Shown piece after piece: positions 12,372-21,200 of a stretch of 64,000 nt of DNA. The notes under the pieces are model-generated. The model saw only the letters and a list, made by a program, of their open reading frames with translations, had not been told where the DNA came from and did not search any database. This DNA is from Simiduia agarivorans SA1 = DSM 21679 (GTDB lineage Bacteria; Pseudomonadota; Gammaproteobacteria; Pseudomonadales; Cellvibrionaceae): assembly GCF_000305785.2 (NCBI RefSeq), contig NC_018868.3, positions 3,580,270-3,644,269 of the forward strand, written 5' to 3'. How positions within the stretch are numbered: position 1 is the first letter of the stretch; each line of letters begins with the position of its first letter. The translations under genes were made by a program, and so were the position numbers.

Positions 12372-13541
12372 ATGACAAACGTAATTGCACCATTGCAGGC
12401 TGCGTCACTGGCGCAGGTGATTTACCAGGTTCAGAACCAATATTTTAACAGGGCAACCGTCGATCGTTTTAAAGCTGACTGGGACCTGTCAAGTGAGGAC
12501 AGCAAAGTCTCCGGTAAGTCCGGCACTTTATGGGTGATAAAAAAGAAAACCGGATTTGGTGTGGTTGCCGAAGGGCGGGGCGCGCAATTTGAAGGGGATC
12601 TGCTGCTTCTGTTCCGGGGTACAGATAACACCTTTGACTGGGCCACGGATGCAACGGTTGGTTTGTCGTGGACGGATTCCGCAGAGAGAGTGCACACAGG
12701 TTTTAACAAGTGTTTTGGCAGCCTTCGGGATGAGCTTGAGCTCAAGTTGCGGCCCTATGTTGGTAAGGTAAGGACGGTACATTGCGTTGGTCACAGTCTC
12801 GGCGGTGCGTTGGCATCGCTGTGTGCCGAGTGGTTGGAAACCAATAGTTTATTGGGGCAATCATCGGTCCAGCTTTATACTTTCGGCAGCCCGCGAGTCG
12901 GCTGTGAAGGGTTTGCAAAGTCCCTGAGTAATTCGCTGCAATCAGGTGCTGGCATCTACCGTTGCTATCACAAGACGGATGTGGTGCCGATGGTGCCCAT
13001 CTGGCCATTTTTTCACGTGCCATACAAAAACCGTAGCTATTGCCTGAACAGTCCCGGGTCCCTGCCATCGGGGAGTTATCACAAGATGACCAACTACGTG
13101 AAAACGCTTTCCCGCTCCAAAGGCTGGGATTCGCTGATCGACCTGCAGCCGCCAGTATCTGAATCTGCAGTAGAGACCTGGCTTAAAAGTGACAGTCTGT
13201 ATTCGCTTACTATCAATTCGATCAATATGCTGAATCATGCATTGATGTACGTGATTAAGAAGGTCCTGCAGGGGGTTGGCTTTGTGATCCAGAACAGTAT
13301 CGGGCTGGGTGTGACTCTGCTGGATCATCTGGCCATGGCGTTGGCTAAGGGCTACGACCTTGCCAAAGATGCGTCCGTCTGGGTGTTGCGCTTGATGAAA
13401 CGTATCATGGTGGCATTGGGCATGAAGATCGCCAAAGATATAACCGTGACAGCCCAGTTCATTAAATACCTGCTCACAGCTTTGATGGATAAAGTGAACC
13501 GGATGGTAAAGACCGCTGTCGACTTTGTGTTCTCCGAATAG
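12372..13541 (+). CDS. Class 3 lipase with hydrophobic helical C-terminal extension
   Basis: A 389-residue alpha/beta-hydrolase of the fungal-lipase-like class 3 family. The nucleophile elbow GHSLGGAL places the catalytic Ser at about residue 142. TDVVPMVP supplies the Asp, and the His probably lies in the SYHKMTNYV stretch. After about residue 265 there is a roughly 120-residue tail of hydrophobic or amphipathic helices, unlike a plain secreted lipase. No signal peptide is present. Known bacterial class 3 lipases without signals include type VI secretion effectors, so an antibacterial phospholipase is possible, but no secretion genes are in view. The small lipoprotein directly upstream could be its immunity partner. 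Confidence 0.8.
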   Translation: MTNVIAPLQAASLAQVIYQVQNQYFNRATVDRFKADWDLSSEDSKVSGKSGTLWVIKKKTGFGVVAEGRGAQFEGDLLLLFRGTDNTFDWATDATVGLSWTDSAERVHTGFNKCFGSLRDELELKLRPYVGKVRTVHCVGHSLGGALASLCAEWLETNSLLGQSSVQLYTFGSPRVGCEGFAKSLSNSLQSGAGIYRCYHKTDVVPMVPIWPFFHVPYKNRSYCLNSPGSLPSGSYHKMTNYVKTLSRSKGWDSLIDLQPPVSESAVETWLKSDSLYSLTINSINMLNHALMYVIKKVLQGVGFVIQNSIGLGVTLLDHLAMALAKGYDLAKDASVWVLRLMKRIMVALGMKIAKDITVTAQFIKYLLTALMDKVNRMVKTAVDFVFSE

Positions 13542-14045
13542 CGCGCACAATAAGATTCTCTCTCCCGGCCGGACGGGCGACAGGCGTCCGGTTAACGGTT
13601 GACTGCAAAACCCGCGTGGCCCCTCTTCATTTGCTGCGGAGTTGCGCGACAGTCACGTTTATCGGGCTGGGATTTCGGCAACGGAGTCCCAGGCTCTGGA
13701 CGCCTAGGGTTGCAGCGCGTGGACTGTTTGGCGTAGCCCCACTTGAATAATCGCCATTAGCCCATAGATATAGCCTATGGGATTGCCTATAATCCCCCTC
13801 CCGGCCGCCCAGCGCTGCCGGTGCTCTAGCCAACCGCATCCGGTGGCGCTGATTGGCCTTTGGCCGGTCAGCTGAAACAGGCAGATAATGCTTTTAAGGC
13901 TGCAAAGACTTTAAAAGCAAGCGACTTTTCAAGTGTAGTGGTGCCAGGCAAGGCGCCCAAGGCAGATAAAGCGGAGCGTACATTGGTACGTGAGCATTTA
14001 GATGACCGCAGGGCAACGACGCATGGCGCCGGTACACGCAGAAAA
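13542..14045. other. Non-coding stretch upstream of the tmRNA gene
   Basis: No convincing gene is present in these about 500 bases. A TATAAT-like hexamer at 13788-13793 could be the -10 element of an ssrA promoter, but its -35 partner is poor. The right part contains a repeat-like palindromic element described separately. Confidence 0.5.
13940..14030. repeat. Palindrome-centred intergenic element before ssrA
   Basis: The element has near-matching ends (GGTGCC at 13940 and GGCGCC at 14025, with CAGGCAAGGCG and GCAACGACGCATG next to them) and a central perfect hairpin CGTAC-attg-GTACG at 13977-13990. This layout resembles dispersed intergenic repeats of gammaproteobacteria that contain a conserved GTACATTGGTACGTGAG-like centre. 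Only one copy is visible here, so the repeat status rests on recognition rather than on comparison. Confidence 0.4.
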
Positions 14046-14433
14046 GGGGCCGATTAGGATTCGACGGCGGTAACAAAACCCGAAGTGCATGTCGTGAGGG
14101 TAGCCAATCACGTAAATCCAAAGCTACAAACTATTAGTTGCCAACGATGACAACTACGGTGCCCAGCTGGCTGCGTAAGCGGCTTGTGAAGCACTAACTA
14201 GGGGTTCGCCCTTAGCGGTCTTTAACAAGGTGCCAGTACCGCGTTAACGACTGTCATACAGAACTGGATCGCCGTGAAGCCTGCCTGGGGTGGATCTGCT
14301 AAACCTTATCAGGATCGCGTTTTACGTCTCGCCCGCTGGGCTGTAAAGCGTTAAATCAATAAGCGGTTCTAAACATGTAGAGCTGACGGCGGAGTACTGA
14401 CGGACGGGGGTTCAAATCCCCCCGGCTCCACCA
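14046..14433 (+). ncRNA. ssrA: Transfer-messenger RNA (tmRNA)
   Basis: This is tmRNA, which rescues stalled ribosomes and tags the unfinished peptides for proteolysis. The ends form an alanine-tRNA-like acceptor stem (GGGGCCG at the 5' end with CGGCTCC followed by ACCA at the 3' end, including the G-U pair at position 3). A T-arm ggggttcaaatcccc lies near the 3' end. The conserved GATTAGGATTCGACG opening is present. The resume codon is GCC at 14140 and the encoded tag is ANDDNYGAQLAA, ending at TAA 14176-14178. The CCA is encoded. Length is about 388 nt, normal for one-piece tmRNA. Confidence 0.97.
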
Positions 14434-14437
14434 ATAC

Positions 14438-14472
14438 AAAACCCCACCTTCGAATGAAGGTGGGGTTTTTTT
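14438..14472 (+). terminator. ssrA: Rho-independent terminator of ssrA
   Basis: A long GC-rich stem (AAAACCCCACCTTC / GAAGGTGGGGTTTT, 14 bp) with a 4-base loop is followed by a T-run, beginning five bases after the tmRNA 3' end. Confidence 0.9.
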
Positions 14473-15166
14473 ATTGGTCCAGCTGGTGGAGTGGGTGAGC
14501 CCCAAGGGTTCACAAAATGCCGGGCAGCTATTTGCTCCTGCAAACCTGTATTTCTGCCGTCCGTGGCAGTCAGAGCATTTTGGCCCGCGTCAGCGTCCGA
14601 AGGGTTGCGCACAGGGGCGGCCGCAAGGTCAATTTCCCCGGCCCTATCAATAAAAAATTCCACCCTCGATAGAGGGCTGGGGTTTGCGCTTGGCCACTAT
14701 TCAGGGGCTTACGTTGCAAAGTCCTGTGTCTGTTAGCGTATGTTGGCCGGCGTTATCGCGCCAAAGGCTAGCGGGCCGATTCGATGCCTGGGCGTCGTTT
14801 GTGAGGTGTCTCCACCCACTGAAAAACGGCAACAACGAGTAAGGGCGAGCTCGGAAACCCCTGAAAGGTACGGGCTGATGCGAAGATCTGTTTCACCTTG
14901 CCTCTAGAAAAGGGACTACTCTGTCTGTCGATACAAGCTACTACAACTACGCACTTCAGGTCGCGTTGAATATGCAAAGGGTTTTGCCACAGCTCACCAG
15001 AATCCGGGGTAGCCGAAGTGTTGATCCCCACCCTAAATCCATAGGGTGCAAGATCCGCAATGGGTTCACGCCAACAGGAGACGCGCTTTACTTTGCCAGG
15101 TACTTTAGTCTCAATCGTATAAAACTGGTAAACTTAATCGCGCTTAAAGAGCTATAAAGTGGTTTT
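14473..15166. other. Non-coding stretch between ssrA and the AraC-type regulator
   Basis: About 690 bases with no supported gene. An inverted pair CAAAATGC (14513-14520) and GCATTTTG (14575-14582) bounds a 70-base element containing tttgctcctgcaa. The same tttgctcctgca core recurs at about 63430, so this may be a dispersed repeat. The position just 3' of tmRNA is a classic integration site, but no integrase or duplicated tmRNA end is visible. Confidence 0.45.
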
Positions 15167-16297
15167 ATGATCGACACTCTGTTCACACCGTTGTATCTCT
15201 GGGCCACGCTACAGGCGCTGGCGCTGGGTGTTATGGTTCCGTTTTTACGGCTGGATAAGTCGAATGTGTTTCTTGGCTCATTTTTTGTACTCACTGCGCT
15301 GAATGTGCTGTTTCAGTACCTGCTGGTATTCACTGATTTTCGATTGCAATACCCTGAAACTGTGTTTGTGTCTGATGCTATTGGTTTTTGTTATGGCCCG
15401 GTGCTCTATCTGTATTATCGCCAGTTGATTTTTGAGCGCATGGAGCTGCGGCAGTGGCTGCATTTCATGCCGGTTGGGTTGTACCTGCTGTATTTCATTG
15501 GTTTCGAACTGCTGTGGCGGGATTTCCGCTATGAAAACTATATCGACCAACCGCAGCACATAGCGGTGCTCAGCCTTATCGCGTTGTCCAATTTGATTTA
15601 CCTATTTGCACTGCTGCACTCAATCAAGCGAAACGACCGACACAAAGGCGTGAAGGAATTTAAGCTGATCTCCTGGCTCGATATGCTGATCGGGGTGTTT
15701 TTGCTGAAATCGCTGCTGCACCTGTATATTTTCACCATGCACACGTTTTTTGAATCCGAGGTGTTGGCTGTAGTTCGGTTGGTGAAAGATGTGTTATTCA
15801 TCAGTACTACGGTGTTGATCGTGGTGGCAGCACAGTGGTTTTTGTTGCGCTATCCAGAGCTGATACTGCACGGCAGCTCGTTGGATACAGCTGACGAGGA
15901 TGATGCGGGTGATCCATTGCCCGATGTTGGCAAGTCAGAGCCTGACCAGTCTCTCACCCTAGAGGAGGCTGAACGTTTGAAGGCACTGGTAAGCGGCCAG
16001 AAGCTTTATCTGGATGCTGAGCTTACCGAAGCGGTGCTGGCCAGACATTTTGGCGTGCCCAGTTATTATCTGTCACGGCTGTTGAATCAGGTGATTGGCA
16101 AGCGGTTCAACGAGTTCATCAATAGTTACCGGGTGGAAGAGGCCAAACGGTTGCTGGCTTCACCGGATTCCAGCAACCGTACAATGTTTGCCGTGTCACT
16201 CGATTCTGGCTTCAAGTCGGAATCCGTGTTCTATACCAATTTTAAAAAATATACCCAAATGACGCCGCGCGCCTACAAACTCAAATTTGCGCGCTGA
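15167..16297 (+). CDS. Membrane-anchored AraC-family transcriptional regulator
   Basis: The 376-residue protein has an N-terminal half made of about seven hydrophobic segments (residues about 8-235). An acidic linker and a C-terminal AraC-type double helix-turn-helix follow, in about residues 265-375 (LTEAVLARHFGVPSYYLSRLLNQ and a late VSLDSGFKSESVFYTNFKK). In this architecture the membrane part probably senses a ligand while the HTH domain binds DNA. It stands at the left end of the glycan locus, convergent with the sulfatase gene (9 bp between stops). It is the only transcription factor in the window and so a candidate regulator of the locus, which is an inference. Confidence 0.88.
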   Translation: MIDTLFTPLYLWATLQALALGVMVPFLRLDKSNVFLGSFFVLTALNVLFQYLLVFTDFRLQYPETVFVSDAIGFCYGPVLYLYYRQLIFERMELRQWLHFMPVGLYLLYFIGFELLWRDFRYENYIDQPQHIAVLSLIALSNLIYLFALLHSIKRNDRHKGVKEFKLISWLDMLIGVFLLKSLLHLYIFTMHTFFESEVLAVVRLVKDVLFISTTVLIVVAAQWFLLRYPELILHGSSLDTADEDDAGDPLPDVGKSEPDQSLTLEEAERLKALVSGQKLYLDAELTEAVLARHFGVPSYYLSRLLNQVIGKRFNEFINSYRVEEAKRLLASPDSSNRTMFAVSLDSGFKSESVFYTNFKKYTQMTPRAYKLKFAR

Positions 16298-16306
16298 CGG
16301 TCTGCA

Positions 16307-17953
16307 TTATTCAAATGCTTCGTGCTGATCGTCGGCCGAGCGCTGGATAAAATACTGGTCCAGCTGTTCCGAATCCTGATAGTGAGCCCGCAAATCTTTC
16401 AGGTCACTCTTCAGATCTTCTATCAATGCCTGCTGCTCGGGCTGCCCGATAAGATTGTTCAGCTCCTGAGGGTCCTGGGCCAGATCATACAGCTCCCATT
16501 CATCCACATCGTGGTAGAAATGAATCAGTTTGTAGCGTTCGGTAATGATGGCGTAGTGCCGCTTAACCGAGTGGATGGCAGGGTAGGCATAATAATGGTA
16601 ATAAAGCGCTTCGCGCGACCATTGCGCCGGCTGGTCGGTCAGCAATGGCAATAGCGATTGTCCTTGAATGTCTTCGGGTACTGGCAATCCTGCCGCCGCC
16701 AGAAAGGTGGGCGCATAGTCGATATTCTGAACCAGCGCTGCACTTTTTTTACCTGCCGGGGTAACACCGGGCCAACGCACGATTAAAGGCACCTGCAGTG
16801 ATTCCTGATAGGCAAAGCGCTTGTCAAACCAACCGTGTTCGCCCAGAAAAAAACCGTTGTCTGATGTGTACACAATAATGGTGTTTTTATCTAACCCTTC
16901 GGCCTTTAGATAGTCCATCAGCCTTCCCACATTTTCATCCACCGATTCAATGGTGGCCAGATAGTCCTGCATGTAGCGCTGGTATTTCCATTCCAGTTTT
17001 TCCCGGTCGGTCATGGTGGGCCAGCGGGATTGAAAATCCTGATTGATTTTGTCCAGCGTGGGTTCGTAGGCGGCGCGTTGTTCGTCATTCACCCGATCCG
17101 AATAGGGATAGCTGAAGCCCCAGGATGAGGGCGGAATGGCTGGCTCCACTTGTTCCATGGCGTGGTAGGTTTCGGGCCGGATTTTGCTGTCGTGGCTGTA
17201 TCGCATGTGATCGAGCAAGCGCATCTCGGCGGTTTTAGCGGCTGTGCCGCGGGTGCTGTAGTCGTCGGCCAGCGTCGAGGGCAGCGGATATTCGCGACCG
17301 TAAAATTTGGCAAACTTGTCGGCTCTGGGCCACCAGGGCCGATGCGGAGCCTTGTGTAAATAGGCGAGAAAAAACGGCTTGGCTTTGTCGCGCTTTTGGT
17401 CGAGCCAATTGATGGTCACATCGGTAATCAGGTCGGTCACGTAACCTTCCAGCCGTACATCGCCCTCCGGTGTAATGAAATCCGGGTTTATGTAGCTGCC
17501 CTGGCCCGGCAGAATCATAAAGTCGTCCACGCCTTTGGGGTTGTTGCCAAAATGCAGCTTGCCAAACATGGCGGTCTGATAGCCCGCGGCTTGCAGTAAC
17601 TGCGGAAACGTTACCTGGGTTTCATCAAACGGCTGCACATTATCCACTTTGCCATTCATGTGGCTGTGTTTGCCGGTGAGTATGCTGGCGCGCGACGGTG
17701 CGCAGATGGCATTGGCCACGGTGGCGCGGGTAAACAGCATGCCTTCAGCCGCGAGCTGATCGATGTTGGGTGTATCGATTAACTCAGAACCATAGGCGCT
17801 GATGGCCTGATAGGCGTGATCGTCCGACATCATAAAGATGATATTGGGCCGCTCGACCACTGCAGGCTCGCTCGGGGGCGGCGTATCGGAGCAGGCGGTG
17901 GCCATAATGGCAGCGAGCAGCAAGGCAGCATTCAAGCGGGTTTTTATTCTCAT
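16307..17953 (-). CDS. Formylglycine-dependent sulfatase, lipoprotein
   Basis: A 548-residue type I sulfatase that should hydrolyse sulfate esters. The N-terminus has a lipobox (MATAC, Cys21), so the protein is anchored in the envelope. The maturation signature CAPSR is present with Cys84, which is converted to formylglycine. Metal-binding MMSDDH near residue 42 and a later YTSDNGFFLGEHGW match the family. Its substrate is not predictable, but its start faces the start of the large GH74-like gene across a shared 297-bp promoter region, implying that the target glycan is sulfated. An anaerobic or FGE-type maturase is not in the window. Confidence 0.92.
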   Translation of the reverse strand: MRIKTRLNAALLLAAIMATACSDTPPPSEPAVVERPNIIFMMSDDHAYQAISAYGSELIDTPNIDQLAAEGMLFTRATVANAICAPSRASILTGKHSHMNGKVDNVQPFDETQVTFPQLLQAAGYQTAMFGKLHFGNNPKGVDDFMILPGQGSYINPDFITPEGDVRLEGYVTDLITDVTINWLDQKRDKAKPFFLAYLHKAPHRPWWPRADKFAKFYGREYPLPSTLADDYSTRGTAAKTAEMRLLDHMRYSHDSKIRPETYHAMEQVEPAIPPSSWGFSYPYSDRVNDEQRAAYEPTLDKINQDFQSRWPTMTDREKLEWKYQRYMQDYLATIESVDENVGRLMDYLKAEGLDKNTIIVYTSDNGFFLGEHGWFDKRFAYQESLQVPLIVRWPGVTPAGKKSAALVQNIDYAPTFLAAAGLPVPEDIQGQSLLPLLTDQPAQWSREALYYHYYAYPAIHSVKRHYAIITERYKLIHFYHDVDEWELYDLAQDPQELNNLIGQPEQQALIEDLKSDLKDLRAHYQDSEQLDQYFIQRSADDQHEAFE

Positions 17954-18004
17954 TGCACTCTGGTCTCTGGTAGCTGGTGTGAAGCAGGTCTCTATTTGCC
18001 TACC

Positions 18005-18063
18005 GCTGATTGAAAGTGATTGTATATTGAATTAATCTGATTGATAAGGATTGATAATGGCGT
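18005..18063. promoter_or_regulatory. Phased 10-bp repeat array between the sulfatase and GH74-like genes
   Basis: Six half-sites of about NTGATT are spaced by about ten bases: CTGATT at 18006, GTGATT at 18016, TTGAAT at 18027, CTGATT at 18037, AGGATT at 18047 and ATGGCG at 18057. The register slips by one base between the second and third sites. The array is in a divergent promoter region. The remaining 187 bases before the GH74-like start are GC-rich, with short hairpins such as GAGCC-tccg-GGCTC, and have no other clear signal. The motif recurs in four other promoters of the locus. Confidence 0.6.
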
Positions 18064-18250
18064 TTGAGTCTGTGGTCCTCTTTCCTACCGGAACCTGCGG
18101 GTTTCCGTCGAGCCTCCGGGCTCCTGTTGGGCTTGCCGGCCTCTTGGGGTAGCCATCCTGCCCCGTCTGAAGAGCGCTGTACGGCCCCGGCTGCGGCTGA
18201 CAAAGCGGTACCGGCCGCGAACAACAATAACGATAACAAGTGAGCAATGT

Positions 18251-21200
18251 ATGTTAAGACATCTCCTCGGCGGGCTAGCGCTGCTAAGCCTGCAATCCAC
18301 TATGGCCGCTACCGTATGGCAGCCACTCAACCCCGGTGCCGGGGGCCAGGTACAGGATGTTGTGGCAGACCCTAACCAGGCCAATGTGGTGTATATGGCC
18401 TCGGATATGGAAGGGGTCTACAAGAGCACCAACAATGGTGAAAGCTGGCAGATTACCGGCAACCTGGTGAACAACCGGGTGTTCGCCGTGGCGGTAACGC
18501 CCGGCAATTCCAACAAGATATTTGTAGGCACGCTGTACGGGTTGCATATCTCCACCAACGGCAGCAACAGCTATGCGCTGGTGCCGGAAACCGAAAACAA
18601 ATCCATCGCCAGCATTGCCTTCAAGCCCGGCAATGCCAATCACATCATCGCCGCGCCCGGCTGGCGCGATGACGACGATTTCATCGGCAAGTTTGGTGAA
18701 ACCGCCGCCGGCCCCGGTCAGGTGTTTGTGTCGCAAAACGGCGGCAGCAGCTGGCAGACGGTCACCTTCGACAGCAACAGCAGCACCGACCGCAATGTGT
18801 ATTCGGTGGTGTTTGACCAGAGCAACGCCAACACCGTGTACCTGGGCTCCAACAAGGGCGTGTACAAAAGCACCAATGGCGGCCTGAACTGGCAGCGCAT
18901 TGCCGGCCCCGATGATGCCGTGCGCCCCTGGAATAAGGGCATTGCCTTAAGCCCCAACGGCCAGGTGCTCTACGCCACCTATGCGGAGGCCAAACCGGAT
19001 CTGCGCTACAACACCAACTTTCTGGTGTATGCCACCCGCACCAGCAACATCAACTGGCAGCAGGTAACCGGTGGCCTGGAGGGCAACCGCCGCTATTGGT
19101 ACCCGGAGGTAGACCCGCGCTCCACCGGTAACAGCCACAAGGTGTTGCTGGGGGCGGTGAAGGATCGCTTTGGTTTGTATGAAGGCACCTTCAACTGGGA
19201 CAACAACGGCAACCTCACCAATTTTTATTGGGAAAAAATCTGGGACAGCTACGACGGCAGCTGGGACATCGGCTGGGATTACGCCACGCCGCCCAATGCC
19301 CGCTTTGCGCACTACACGCCGGTCACCGGCGGCTGGGCCAGGGGCGTGTGGTCTACCACCAACCAGACCATGTACTACGCCAGCCACAACAGCGGCAATA
19401 ACAGCTACAGCTGGCAAAACAAGTACTCCACGCCCACCAGTCAGACGGTGAACTGGTACGGTACCGAATGGCCCACCTACAAGGGCAAGGGCACCGAGAG
19501 TACCTACACCTACGATGTGGCCGTGCACGAGAATTACGTGATCCAGGGCCAGGCCGACAACGGCTTGATGGAGAGCTGGGACGGCGGTGTGTCCTGGTCC
19601 AACATGCAGCATCGGCGCGGCGGCGGTTTTAACCTGTCGGACGTGCAGGCAGTGGATATTGCCGATGCCTGGGGCGTGCCCACGGTGGTGGCACAGGCCA
19701 CCTCCGGTTACGGTGGCGGTGCCCACAACGGCCGCCTGTGGGCCAAGCGGTTGAATACCCACAGCCCGGCCGACCAGTGGGTGGAGCTTGCCGGCGGCCC
19801 CAATGCCAAGGCGGGCCTGCCCAAGGGCGTGCTGCGCGATGTGGCCGTGTCTCCGGCCAACCCCGCCAAGGTATTCATGTTCAGCTCCAACTACGGCATG
19901 TACATGGTGGAGGACATCGGCCGCGCGCTGGATTACCACGATCGCGGCGAAACGTTGCCGGTCACCCAGATTTACGAAGGGCTGGATAACAGCAACGATG
20001 CCCGCATCGCCCGTAAAATTGCTCCGCACCCGACCAATGAAAAGGTGGTGTTTTTCAGCTCAACCGGCGGTGTGCAAGGGGTTTGGCGTGGCGAGCAGCA
20101 AAATGATGGCAGCTGGACCTTTGCCCAGGTATTGGCCAGTTCCGGTTGGGATGCAGAAGTGGAGGCCTGGGCCTACAACGGCACCGTGTACCTGATGAGC
20201 TTCGCCAAGGGCGGTGGCCCGGGCCTCACCGACGGCAACAACTGGCAGATTCTGCTCTCCACCGATGAAGGCCAGAACTGGCAGAAGATCTTTACCCCGG
20301 CCGATGCCATGGCCGTGCGCCCCACCAGCAACCTGGTGTGGTGGAACTCGGTGGGCAACCGATTCAAGTTCACGGGTAAAGGCGGCTCTGCCGGTGCCGG
20401 CAACAAGATTGTGATGAGCTACTACGATCACGATTACCAGCTGGGCTACGGCGTGTTTTTGGGCACCATCCAGAGCAATGGTCAGGTGAACTGGCAGGAT
20501 ATCACCGACGATCTGCACTTCTCCGGCATGACCAGCTCGCGCTTTATTAAAGACGCCGGCCAGATGTACCTCTATTCCACCACGCCCGGTGCGGGCCTGT
20601 GGCGCAGAAGCATCAGCGGCATGAATATGGATCCGGCGCCCACTTCAGCGCCGGCCAAGCCCAACAACCTGAACGGCCAGTTGCACGCTGCCACCAACAC
20701 CATCTCCCTCACCTGGAGCGATACCGCCAACAACGAGACGGGCTTTCGCATCGAGCGCAGCACCGCCGGCGGCACCTATAAGGTAGTGGGGCAGGTGGGG
20801 CGCAACACCACGGCCTATACGGACTTCGGCCTGGCAGGCAACACCCAGTACACCTACCGGGTGTACGCCTTCAACAGTGCCGGCCAGTCGGCCAACTCCA
20901 ACACCAAAACCCTTACCAGCGGTGATTCGGTAGAGCCTCCGGAGCCTTGTGAACCGGTGAATCTCACCGGCGATGGTAACTTCACCAATGGCCTGGGTGC
21001 CTGGACGGTGTACGCCAATACCAGCGCCGGCGCCTCGGCCACCGGCAGTGTGGGCGTAGAGAGCGGCTTTGGCAGTGGCAACTCACTCAAGGTGGATATC
21101 GGTGCCGCCTTTTCCACCAACGATGTGCAGATCCAGCGCAGCTTCGGCAAGCTGGAGGCGGGCAAGGCCTATGTGCTGAACTTCAATGCCAAGGCGGCCA

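Noticed and set aside
13860..14057. Possible small gene just before ssrA
   Set aside because: It starts at TTG, has no ribosome site, runs into the tmRNA and overlaps a palindromic repeat-like element.
14434..15166. Genomic-island attachment site next to ssrA
   Set aside because: No integrase gene and no second copy of the tmRNA 3' end are visible in the window, so an island boundary cannot be supported.
18947..20029. Minus-strand open frame of 360 codons in the GH74-like gene
   Set aside because: Antisense to the propeller repeats; translation is repetitive Val/Gly/His with no recognisable domain.
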